Part shown: piece after piece, positions 1-6,328 of the stretch
How positions within the stretch are numbered: position 1 is the first letter of the stretch
Layout of the letters: every line of letters begins with the position of its first letter
Assembly (NCBI RefSeq): GCF_027492755.1
Contig: NZ_JAPUED010000204.1
Coordinates: 1 to 32,236 of the forward strand
Source of the DNA: Micropruina sp.
Lineage (GTDB): Bacteria > Actinomycetota > Actinomycetes > Propionibacteriales > Propionibacteriaceae
Length of the DNA stretch: 32,236 nt
Direction: 5' to 3'
Program-made: the position numbers and the translations under genes
The notes under the pieces: model-generated
What the model was told of the DNA's origin: nothing
The model's database searches: none
The model's input: the letters and a program-made list of their open reading frames with translations, nothing else

Positions 1-1
1 G

Positions 2-652
2 GTAGATCTCGTCGTCCTGACATTGATCGACGCGCGGCTCCATGTGCTGCTGACCAGCCGTGAGTCGGAGCTCTTCGCCGGCCTGCCGGCACTGCCGGGC
101 GGATGGGTGCACCCTGACGAGAACCTGGACGACGCGGCGATGCGCGAGCTGTCCGAGGAGACCGGGTTGGCGCGGTTGCGCACCCACCAGGAGCAACTCC
201 GCAGCTACGGAGAAGTGAGCCGTGACTCGCGTGGCCGGGTGTTCTCCGTCGCCTATCTGGTGCTCGCCCCCGGAGCGCCCGACCCGGCACCGGACAGCGC
301 AGCCGGACGAGGGTGGACGCCGGTCGACGAAGCGCTGGGCCTGCGACTGGCCCGCGACCACAACCGAATCCTGGCCGACGGGTTGGACCGGGCCCGGGCC
401 AAGCTCGAATACACCTCGCTGGCGACCGTGTTCTGTCCCGCCGAGTTCACCGTCGCGGAGTTGCGCGGCGTCTACGAGGCGGTCTGGGAACGGTCGCTCG
501 ATCCGCGCAACTTCCACCGCAAGATGACCGGGACACCCGGCCTGCTGGTCGAGTGCGGACGTCTTCGACAAGAGGGCCCCGGACGTCCGGCGGCGCTGTA
601 TCGGGCGGGACGGACGCGAGTGCTCAACCCGCCGTTCGTCCGCGAACCCTGA
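2..652 (+). CDS. NUDIX hydrolase with C-terminal NrtR-like winged helix (5' end outside window)
   Basis: The protein carries a perfect NUDIX box (G-x5-E-x7-REL-x-EE-x-GL) encoded at about 98-169, so it should bind Mg2+ and hydrolyse or sense a nucleoside-diphosphate-linked compound such as ADP-ribose. After the NUDIX domain, roughly the last 80 residues (from LEYTSLATVF) resemble the winged-helix tail of NrtR-type proteins. In that family the NUDIX domain senses an NAD-related ligand and the tail binds DNA. The frame stays open to base 2, and the upstream residues (VDLVVLTL) fit the first NUDIX strand, so the TTG at 23 is unlikely to be the real start and the gene is truncated by the window edge. 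The neighbouring Tad operon gives no functional clue. A plain ADP-ribose pyrophosphatase is the main alternative. Confidence 0.85.
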   Translation, partial: VDLVVLTLIDARLHVLLTSRESELFAGLPALPGGWVHPDENLDDAAMRELSEETGLARLRTHQEQLRSYGEVSRDSRGRVFSVAYLVLAPGAPDPAPDSAAGRGWTPVDEALGLRLARDHNRILADGLDRARAKLEYTSLATVFCPAEFTVAELRGVYEAVWERSLDPRNFHRKMTGTPGLLVECGRLRQEGPGRPAALYRAGRTRVLNPPFVREP

Positions 653-671
653 GACCGTGACTGTTTCCTAG

Positions 672-680
672 TTATCCACA
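672..680 (+). promoter_or_regulatory. Perfect DnaA-box 9-mer in the leader of the Tad operon
   Basis: TTATCCACA lies in the 110-bp gap between the NUDIX stop (652) and the SAF gene (763). It matches the DnaA-box consensus TTATNCACA exactly. Only this copy was noticed, so it is not an origin. DnaA binding here is unproven, and the match may be chance or part of the Tad promoter region. Confidence 0.3.
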
Positions 681-762
681 GATTCCGTGAGACCGCTGGG
701 CATCCTCGGCCTGCGCACTTACTCTCGTCGGCACCAGTACGACCATCATGAGGTACCCGACG

Positions 763-1380
763 ATGACCGAAACGAGCGTTTCTCCGGCCACCGCCACTAT
801 CAGGCCCCGACGCAATCTGCGCTGGATCCTGATCGGGGTCCTCGCCATCTGCCTGGGCGGATTGGGGTCGGCGGTCCTCTACACGAGCGTGGCCGACGCC
901 ACCTCGGTGCTGAAGGCCAATCGCACCATCCATCGCGGTGAGTTGATCGGGCCGACCGACCTGGGACCGGTGAGCCTCGGCAGCCACCTCGGCGTCGAGA
1001 CGGTGCCGGCGGAGCGGGCCGCTGAGTTGATCGGCAAGACCGCGCTGCTCGACTTGTCCGACGGGGCGCTGGTCACCCCCGCCTCCATCGGGGAACCCGA
1101 GGTGGTGCCGGGCTTCTCGCGGCTCGGTCTCAAGCTGGCCCCAGGTCAGGTGCCGGTTTCGGCACTACCGGCGGGAACCTCCGTGGTCTTGGTGCCGATC
1201 ACCACGGGCAACGACGGCAAGTCGGCCGGGTCGGCCTATCGAGCCACCATCGCGGTCGCGCCGGCAAGCCTGGCCGACGGCAGCACGTCGTTGGAGGTGA
1301 TGGTCGCCGACGCCGACAGCGACGAAGTCGCCCGGCTCGCGGCCGCCGGACGACTCGTCGTGGTGAAGCGGGCACTCTGA
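763..1380 (+). CDS. SAF domain protein, CpaB/RcpC-like, first gene of the Tad operon
   Basis: This is a protein of about 205 residues. A basic N-terminus is followed by one membrane segment at about residues 18-40 and an extracytoplasmic SAF-type domain (from about residue 45, ANRTIHRGELIGPTDL). SAF domains of this kind occur in CpaB/RcpC, the periplasmic assembly factor of Tad pili. In a monoderm the protein would be anchored in the membrane with the domain in the wall space. I chose ATG 763 because GAGG (750-753) lies about 9 nt upstream. An in-frame ATG at 748 has no visible ribosome site and would itself contain that motif. The stop overlaps the next start (TGATG at 1378-1382), which suggests coupled translation. 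The identification rests on the SAF pattern plus context. Confidence 0.8.
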   Translation: MTETSVSPATATIRPRRNLRWILIGVLAICLGGLGSAVLYTSVADATSVLKANRTIHRGELIGPTDLGPVSLGSHLGVETVPAERAAELIGKTALLDLSDGALVTPASIGEPEVVPGFSRLGLKLAPGQVPVSALPAGTSVVLVPITTGNDGKSAGSAYRATIAVAPASLADGSTSLEVMVADADSDEVARLAAAGRLVVVKRAL

Positions 1381-2147
1381 TGTCCATCGTGGTGCTGACC
1401 TCGGCGGGCAATGCGCCGGGCGTGACCACGACGGCTCTCGGGCTCGCCTTGACCTGGCCGCGTCCGGTGCTGCTGGTGGACGCCGACCGCACCCCCACCC
1501 AGGCCGTCCTTGCTGGCTATCTGCGCGGTGAACACCCTGGCCAGCGCGGTTTCGGCCGGTTGCTGCAGGCCGCTCGCGAACGGCGTCCGATGGCGGAGAT
1601 GCTCGACGGCGAAACCATCGAACTGCCGCCGCTGCTCGAGACCGACACCCCGGCCAGGTTCCTGCAGGGCTTCCCGCATCCGGGTGTGGTCGGGCTGTTC
1701 GGTTCGGCCTGGCCGGAACTGATGGCGGCTCTCGCCGAATGGCCGGGCGACGTCCTGATCGACGCCGGACGGGTGGGTGCCGAGGGCCTGCCAGTTCCGC
1801 TCACCCAACGGGCCGACCTGGTGCTGATGGTGACCGGGACGTCGCTGGTCGCGTTGGCGGGGCTGCGTCTCTACCTCGGGGGAGTGCGCGACGCCGCCGG
1901 CGAGACGGCGCTGCTGCTGGTCGGCAGCGGACGGCCCTACGGCCGGGCCGAGGTGCAGGGCCAGTTCGCGATCACGATCGCGGGCGAGGTGACCCACGCG
2001 CCGGCGCAGGCCGCGGTCCTCAGCGACGGCGCACCGCGTCCGCGGCGGTTCGCCGACTCGGCCTACGTGCGCAGCCTGCGCCAGGCCGCCGGCTCGATCG
2101 CCGGCCGGCTGGAGGCGTCCCGTGAGCTGATCGGAACCCGCCGATGA
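1380..2147 (+). CDS. CpaE/ParA-like ATPase with degenerate P-loop, Tad pilus locus
   Basis: The protein has 255 residues and a MinD/ParA-type fold: an N-terminal strand and loop (VLTSAGNAPGVTTTALGLAL), then LLVDADRTPTQ, the usual Walker A' region. CpaE-like proteins of this family help localise or regulate Tad machinery at the membrane. The loop keeps the glycines and threonines, but neither signature lysine of the deviant Walker A (KGGxGKT) is visible between residues 8 and 18. ATP hydrolysis may therefore be altered or lost. Such loops occur in actinobacterial Tad loci as far as I recall, so this is probably a lineage trait, not damage. Its stop overlaps the next start by ATGA (2144-2147). 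Confidence 0.8.
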   Translation: MSIVVLTSAGNAPGVTTTALGLALTWPRPVLLVDADRTPTQAVLAGYLRGEHPGQRGFGRLLQAARERRPMAEMLDGETIELPPLLETDTPARFLQGFPHPGVVGLFGSAWPELMAALAEWPGDVLIDAGRVGAEGLPVPLTQRADLVLMVTGTSLVALAGLRLYLGGVRDAAGETALLLVGSGRPYGRAEVQGQFAITIAGEVTHAPAQAAVLSDGAPRPRRFADSAYVRSLRQAAGSIAGRLEASRELIGTRR

Positions 2148-3607
2148 CGAAGCTGACCACGATTCCGCTGTGGCAGAACCTGCCCTTCGAAACCACGGTG
2201 CCCGCCGAGCGGCTGCCCGGACGGCGCCCGCGCAGTGCCGAGTCGCCCGATTGGGAGGACACCTGCCCCAGTTCGGCGCCGTCCGAAACGCCGGCCGGGC
2301 TCGACTGGAGCCTGGTGGTGGTGTTGCGCCGGAAGGCGTCCGAACTGATCACCCGCGAACTCGCCGAGTACGCCGACGAGCACGGCACCGCGATGCCCGA
2401 CGTGGACCGCCGGTTGCTCGGGCGGTCCCTGGTCCGCCAAGTGGTGCGCGATCACGCCGAGGATCTGTCGGCCAATGGGCAGGCACTGTGGCCGATCTCG
2501 CTGGAACACGCCTACGCCGAGGGTGTCGAGAACGCCATCTTCGGCTACGGACGGCTGCAGCCGCTGTTCGAGATTCCCGGCGCGGAGAACATCGAGATCC
2601 ACGGCCACGACTCGGTGATGGTGCAGTTCGGTGACGGACACCGTGAGCAGCGATCGCCGGTGGCCGATTCGGACCAGGAGTTGGTCGAGGCCATCCGTTT
2701 CCTGGGTGAGTCGGTGTCGCCGGCCCGGCCGTTCGACGATGCACACCCGACCATGACCCTGGCGTTGGGGGACCGTTTCCGGCTGCACGCGATCGGCTTC
2801 GGACTGTCCTATCGGCCGTCGATCACGATCCGGCAGCACATCCTCACCGACGTGTCGCTGAAGGACCTGGTGGCCACCGGCATGCTGCCCGACGAGGTGG
2901 GCCGACTGCTGCATTCGGCGGTGATGGCACGCAAATCGATCGTGGTTTCCGGCGATCAGGGCGCCGGCAAAACCACGTTGTTGCGGGCGTTGATCGAGGC
3001 GATCCCCGAGAACGAGCGGTTCGGAACACTCGAGACCGACTACGAGCTACTCACCCATCTGCGGCCGAACCGGCGCAACATGGTGGCCCTACAGGCCAAG
3101 GTGGGGCTGGGGGAACATCAAGACGGACGCCGGCTCGGCGAGTACACGGTGGCCGATCTGATTCCCGAGGCGCTGCGGCAGAACCTGTCCCGGCTGATCG
3201 TCGGCGAGGTGCGCGGCTCAGAGGCCGGCGCGATGTTTGAGGCGATGCAGTCCGGAGCGGGAACTTTGAGTACCACCCACTCGCATTCGGCGGCGTCCAC
3301 GATGGACCGGCTGGCCTCCCGGGTTGCCCAGGGCGGCGTGCTGAGCGTCGACGAGGCCTACCGTCAGATCGCGCACCACATCCATCTCCTTGTCTATGTG
3401 CGGCTGACCGACGACACCTGGCGTGGCGGCCGCCGCACCCGCCTGGTCGCCGAGATTCGGCAGCTCACCGGCGGCATCGAGGCCGGACGTCCGGTCACCC
3501 AGCTGGTCTATGCCGCGCCGACCGCCACGTCTCCTGCGGTGTTCCACCCAGAGCCGGTGTTCGCTGCGGAACTGGCCGAGTTCGACGAGGCCTGGGATCG
3601 GTCATGA
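2144..3607 (+). CDS. tadA: Tad pilus assembly/secretion ATPase (CpaF/TadA family)
   Basis: The 487-residue protein is the hexameric motor ATPase of the Tad system, a type II/IV secretion GspE relative that powers pilus extension and retraction at the inner face of the membrane. A family-specific N-terminal domain (about 60-255) includes the FGYGRLQPLFEIPGAENIEI segment. The Walker A loop GDQGAGKTT has its lysine at residue 276, and a Walker B-like segment follows (RLIVGEVRG). The His-box stretch GTLSTTHSHSA is also present. All key motifs are intact. The start overlaps the CpaE-like gene and the stop overlaps tadB (ATGA at 3604-3607). This is the most secure identification in the operon. Confidence 0.95.
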   Translation: MTKLTTIPLWQNLPFETTVPAERLPGRRPRSAESPDWEDTCPSSAPSETPAGLDWSLVVVLRRKASELITRELAEYADEHGTAMPDVDRRLLGRSLVRQVVRDHAEDLSANGQALWPISLEHAYAEGVENAIFGYGRLQPLFEIPGAENIEIHGHDSVMVQFGDGHREQRSPVADSDQELVEAIRFLGESVSPARPFDDAHPTMTLALGDRFRLHAIGFGLSYRPSITIRQHILTDVSLKDLVATGMLPDEVGRLLHSAVMARKSIVVSGDQGAGKTTLLRALIEAIPENERFGTLETDYELLTHLRPNRRNMVALQAKVGLGEHQDGRRLGEYTVADLIPEALRQNLSRLIVGEVRGSEAGAMFEAMQSGAGTLSTTHSHSAASTMDRLASRVAQGGVLSVDEAYRQIAHHIHLLVYVRLTDDTWRGGRRTRLVAEIRQLTGGIEAGRPVTQLVYAAPTATSPAVFHPEPVFAAELAEFDEAWDRS

Positions 3608-4458
3608 GCGCGGTGTTGGCCGGTCTGCTCGGTGCCCTCCTGATCGGCGGGGTGGTGGTGGTCGTCGTCGGAGTGCGGCGGCGTCCGGTGGAGCCGGTGC
3701 GCAGCGGCAGATTCGGCGGCTCGCTGAGCGATCGACTGCTTCCGCTGTTGCGCGCGTACGGGCTACGACTGGCCATCGGGGCGATCGCCGGCATCGGGTT
3801 CGCCGTAGTCACCGGCATGTCGGTGATGGTGCTCGTGGTCCCGATCGCGGTGGTCGGCCTGCCGATTCTGCTGAGCGCGCCCCCGAATCGCGACATCGAG
3901 ATGCTGGAGGCGCTCGATCGCTGGGTGCGTGGCCTGGCAGCGACCATTCCGACCGGGCGTTCGATCACGGACGCCATCCGGGTGTCCGTGCGCAACGCCC
4001 CGGCAGTGCTCTCCGCGCCGCTGGCGCTGCTGGTGGCCCGGCTCGACGAACGCTGGACGGCACCCGAGGCGCTGCGGGCGATGGCCGACGAGTTGGACTC
4101 GGTCGATGCCGACGCAGTGCTGGCTGCGCTCGCCCTGGCCGCCGAACGGGGTGGCACCGGTGCGACCGCCACCCTGCACGCGCTCGCCGATTCCATCCAG
4201 GACCGGCTCAAGGCACAACGCGAGATCGAGACCGAGCGCGCGAAACCGCGCATCGTCGTGCGGCAGGTGACGGTGGTGACAGTGCTCGCGCTCGCGGCGG
4301 CGCTACTGTTCGGCCGCGAGTTCTTCGCGCCCTACTCGACGCCGACCGGGCAGATCATCTTGGTGTCGCTGCTCGCGCTGTACGTGGCATCGCTGCTGAT
4401 GCTGCGCCGAATGACGATGCCACGCCGCCGCGACCGGATCCTACGGAGCCTTCGATGA
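3604..4458 (+). CDS. tadB: TadB-like inner-membrane platform protein (T2SF domain)
   Basis: The protein has 284 residues. A hydrophobic segment lies at the N-terminus (about 4-23), a hydrophobic pair at about 55-95, and a cytoplasmic helical T2SF/GspF-like domain at about 95-215 (RWVRGLAATIPTGRSITDAI). Two further membrane segments follow at about 220-265. TadB and TadC form the membrane platform that transmits force from TadA to the pilin pool. The gene sits directly between tadA and tadC, overlapping each by four bases (ATGA at 3604 and 4455). The assignment follows from order, topology and the T2SF-like core. Confidence 0.9.
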   Translation: MSAVLAGLLGALLIGGVVVVVVGVRRRPVEPVRSGRFGGSLSDRLLPLLRAYGLRLAIGAIAGIGFAVVTGMSVMVLVVPIAVVGLPILLSAPPNRDIEMLEALDRWVRGLAATIPTGRSITDAIRVSVRNAPAVLSAPLALLVARLDERWTAPEALRAMADELDSVDADAVLAALALAAERGGTGATATLHALADSIQDRLKAQREIETERAKPRIVVRQVTVVTVLALAAALLFGREFFAPYSTPTGQIILVSLLALYVASLLMLRRMTMPRRRDRILRSLR

Positions 4459-5333
4459 CCGGGCTGTGGGTGGCGATCGGTTCCGGGGTCTTGCTCGCCG
4501 CCGGACTCTGGGCTCTGGCGGGCTACTTCGTGCCGGCACATCCGCGGTTGGCCGACACCCTGCGCGTGCTCGACGGACGGGTGGAGCCCCAGCCGTCATC
4601 CCCTGTCGATGGCCCGGATCGGCTGGGTGCCTGGGTGCGCCGCCGCATTCCGGGACCACTCGACGGCCGGATCGGTCGCCAGCTTCAGCTTCGCGGCATC
4701 GGGCTCGACAGGTTCTACACCTACAAGGCGCTCTCGGCGCTGGCCGGGTTCGCCCTGCCCACCCTGGTCGGTGTTGTTCTGCTGCTGACCAGTGGTGACT
4801 CGCTGATCTTCCCGCTGATCGTCGCCGTGCTACTGGGGTTGATCGGGTTCTTCCTCCCCGACATCGTGATCGGACGCCGCGCGGTAGCCACCGCGTCCGA
4901 CGCGACCGAGGCGCTGCTCACCTTCTTCGACCTGGTCACCCTGGAGCGGCTGGCGAACTCGAGCGCTACCCAGTCCTTGCATGCCGCAGCCGCGGTGTCT
5001 GATCAGGCGGTCTTCATGGCCATCCGGGACTCGCTGCAGCGTTCCCGGCTTGAACAGCGAGCGCCGTTCAACGAGTTGAAGCGCCTGGGTGGCGAACTCG
5101 ACTTGCCGGCGCTGTGTGACGTCGCCGACGTGATGAAGCTCGACGACTCGGGTGCTTCGCTGTCCGACGCGCTGCGGGCACGGGTCAAGGAGTTGCGCGA
5201 CGCGCACCTGACCAAGGCGAAGGTTGAGGCCTCGGCCATCTCAGAGCGGATGACCTTCCTGATGGTCATCCCCAGCCTGATCTTCGGGCTGTTGTTCCTG
5301 GTTCCACCCCTGCTCAGGTTGCTGAGCACATGA
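4455..5333 (+). CDS. tadC: TadC-like inner-membrane platform protein (T2SF domain)
   Basis: The protein has 292 residues. A hydrophobic segment is at about 5-25 and two are at about 95-140 (FALPTLVGVVLLL, LIVAVLLGLIGFFLP). A soluble T2SF-type helical domain follows (DATEALLTFFDLVTLERLANS through about 255), and the C-terminal membrane segment is LIFGLLFLVPPLLRLL. It is the second platform subunit of the Tad apparatus. The frame stays open far upstream to 3423, but that part overlaps tadA and tadB in another frame. The ATG at 4455, forming an ATGA overlap with the tadB stop, is the real start. The gene for the major pilin follows after 24 bases. Confidence 0.9.
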   Translation: MTGLWVAIGSGVLLAAGLWALAGYFVPAHPRLADTLRVLDGRVEPQPSSPVDGPDRLGAWVRRRIPGPLDGRIGRQLQLRGIGLDRFYTYKALSALAGFALPTLVGVVLLLTSGDSLIFPLIVAVLLGLIGFFLPDIVIGRRAVATASDATEALLTFFDLVTLERLANSSATQSLHAAAAVSDQAVFMAIRDSLQRSRLEQRAPFNELKRLGGELDLPALCDVADVMKLDDSGASLSDALRARVKELRDAHLTKAKVEASAISERMTFLMVIPSLIFGLLFLVPPLLRLLST

Positions 5334-5357
5334 CTTCCACCATGAAGGAGTACCACC

Positions 5358-5534
5358 ATGTCCATCCTGCACACCCTGATCGGGTTCCTGCTCAGCCCGC
5401 CGCGACGCGACGAGAAGGGCCTGTCCCAATCCACCGAGAACGTGCTGCTGCTGGCCGGAGCGGTCGGCGTTGCGGCGGCGATCGTCCTGGTGGTGAAGGC
5501 GTTCGTGGAAAAGAACCTGGGTCCGCTGAAATGA
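5358..5534 (+). CDS. Flp-like major pilin precursor, 58 residues
   Basis: This is a short gene between tadC and the TadE-like genes, preceded by a strong ribosome site (AAGGAG at 5345-5350, 7-nt spacer). The protein has a short N-terminal leader with basic residues (PPRRDEK), then KG-LSQSTEN, then a single hydrophobic helix (VLLLAGAVGVAAAIVLVV) and a short polar end (KAFVEKNLGPLK). This is the layout of Flp pilins: a leader cleaved after glycine (here G21), a nearby glutamate (E27), and one assembly helix. The glutamate sits at +6 instead of the usual +5. It should be the pilus subunit, cut by a TadV/CpaA-type peptidase that is not encoded here. The stop overlaps the next ATG (5531-5534). Strong translation would suit a major subunit. 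Confidence 0.8.
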   Translation: MSILHTLIGFLLSPPRRDEKGLSQSTENVLLLAGAVGVAAAIVLVVKAFVEKNLGPLK

Positions 5535-5890
5535 GTGAGCGCGGGGTCGCGGAGTCCACCCAGTGGGCGCTGCTGATCCCCGTGCTGATGCTGGTGGTGC
5601 TCGGCACCATCCAGGCCGGAGTCTGGCTGCACGGACGCAATGTGGCGTCCCAGGCGGCGTCCGCGGTGGCCGAGCAGGTCGCCTGGGGACGCGGTTCCGA
5701 CGCCGAGGCGTCCGCGATGGGCCGCCGGATCGGCGCGGCCGGCGGGCTGACCGGAGTCGACGTCCGGGTGGAGCGACAGGCACGCAACGTCCGGGTGGTG
5801 GTGACCGCACACGCGCCGCTGATCTTCGATCTCGGTCTGGGCAACGTCACCGAGCATGCGGTGATGCCGTTGGAACGGGTCGGCCCATGA
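5531..5890 (+). CDS. TadE-like minor pilin / pseudopilin 1
   Basis: The protein has 119 residues: MSERG, then VAESTQWALLIPVLML and a single N-terminal membrane helix (about 9-30), followed by an extracytoplasmic domain. TadE-family proteins look like this and are processed as pseudopilins by the same peptidase as Flp. The leader is only about five residues long. The stretch after the glycine (VAESTQ) aligns with LSQSTE in the adjacent pilin, with glutamine where the pilin has its glutamate. The glutamate at +3 is an atypical position. The ATG overlaps the pilin stop (ATGA at 5531) and the stop overlaps the next ATG (5887), so all three small pilin-like genes are coupled. Confidence 0.8.
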   Translation: MSERGVAESTQWALLIPVLMLVVLGTIQAGVWLHGRNVASQAASAVAEQVAWGRGSDAEASAMGRRIGAAGGLTGVDVRVERQARNVRVVVTAHAPLIFDLGLGNVTEHAVMPLERVGP

Positions 5891-6327
5891 GTTCAGACCC
5901 ACGCACGGCGAGCGGCGAACGAGGTGCCGCAGCCCTGGAATTCGTCCTGATCGTGCCCGCGCTCGGCCTGCTGATCTCGATGATGATCGGCTCCGCCCGG
6001 ATCTGGCAGGCACACACGATCGTGGAGCAGATCGCCGGGACGGCCTCACGGGCCGCCTCGATGGCGCGGACGCCGTCCGAGGCGCGGGCGGCGGCTGACG
6101 ACATCGTGCGTTATCAGGCCGCTACCCGTGGGTTGAGCTGTTCGTCATTGCGGGTCGACACCGACCTGACCGGCTTCCAGATCCCGGTCGGGCAGCCGGC
6201 CAGGGTGAGCAGCCAGGTCGCCTGCACCGTGCCGCTGTCCGACCTGATCGTTCCCGGCTGGCCGGGTAGCTGGACGGTGACCGCCGAGGCCGACTCGGTG
6301 CTGGATCGCTATCGAAGGAGAGGCTGA
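5887..6327 (+). CDS. TadE-like minor pilin / pseudopilin 2
   Basis: The protein has 146 residues. The processing region ERG-AAALEFVLIVPAL is classical: cleavage after glycine, glutamate at +5 and a hydrophobic helix of about 20 residues. The remaining roughly 110 residues form a small extracytoplasmic domain with two cysteines (in LSCSS and VACTV) that could form a disulfide. TadE/TadF-type proteins are minor pilus components or assembly factors. The gene overlaps the preceding one by ATGA (5887-5890) and is followed after a single base by the LysM gene, whose ribosome site (GAAGGAG at 6314-6320) lies within this coding region. Confidence 0.85.
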   Translation: MSSDPRTASGERGAAALEFVLIVPALGLLISMMIGSARIWQAHTIVEQIAGTASRAASMARTPSEARAAADDIVRYQAATRGLSCSSLRVDTDLTGFQIPVGQPARVSSQVACTVPLSDLIVPGWPGSWTVTAEADSVLDRYRRRG

Positions 6328-6328
6328 G

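Noticed and set aside
672..680. Replication origin
   Set aside because: A single DnaA box without an AT-rich region or neighbouring dnaA/dnaN does not make an origin.
3423..4454. N-terminal extension of the tadC frame
   Set aside because: These 344 codons overlap tadA and tadB in a different frame and are Arg/Gly-rich. The real tadC start is the ATGA overlap at 4455.
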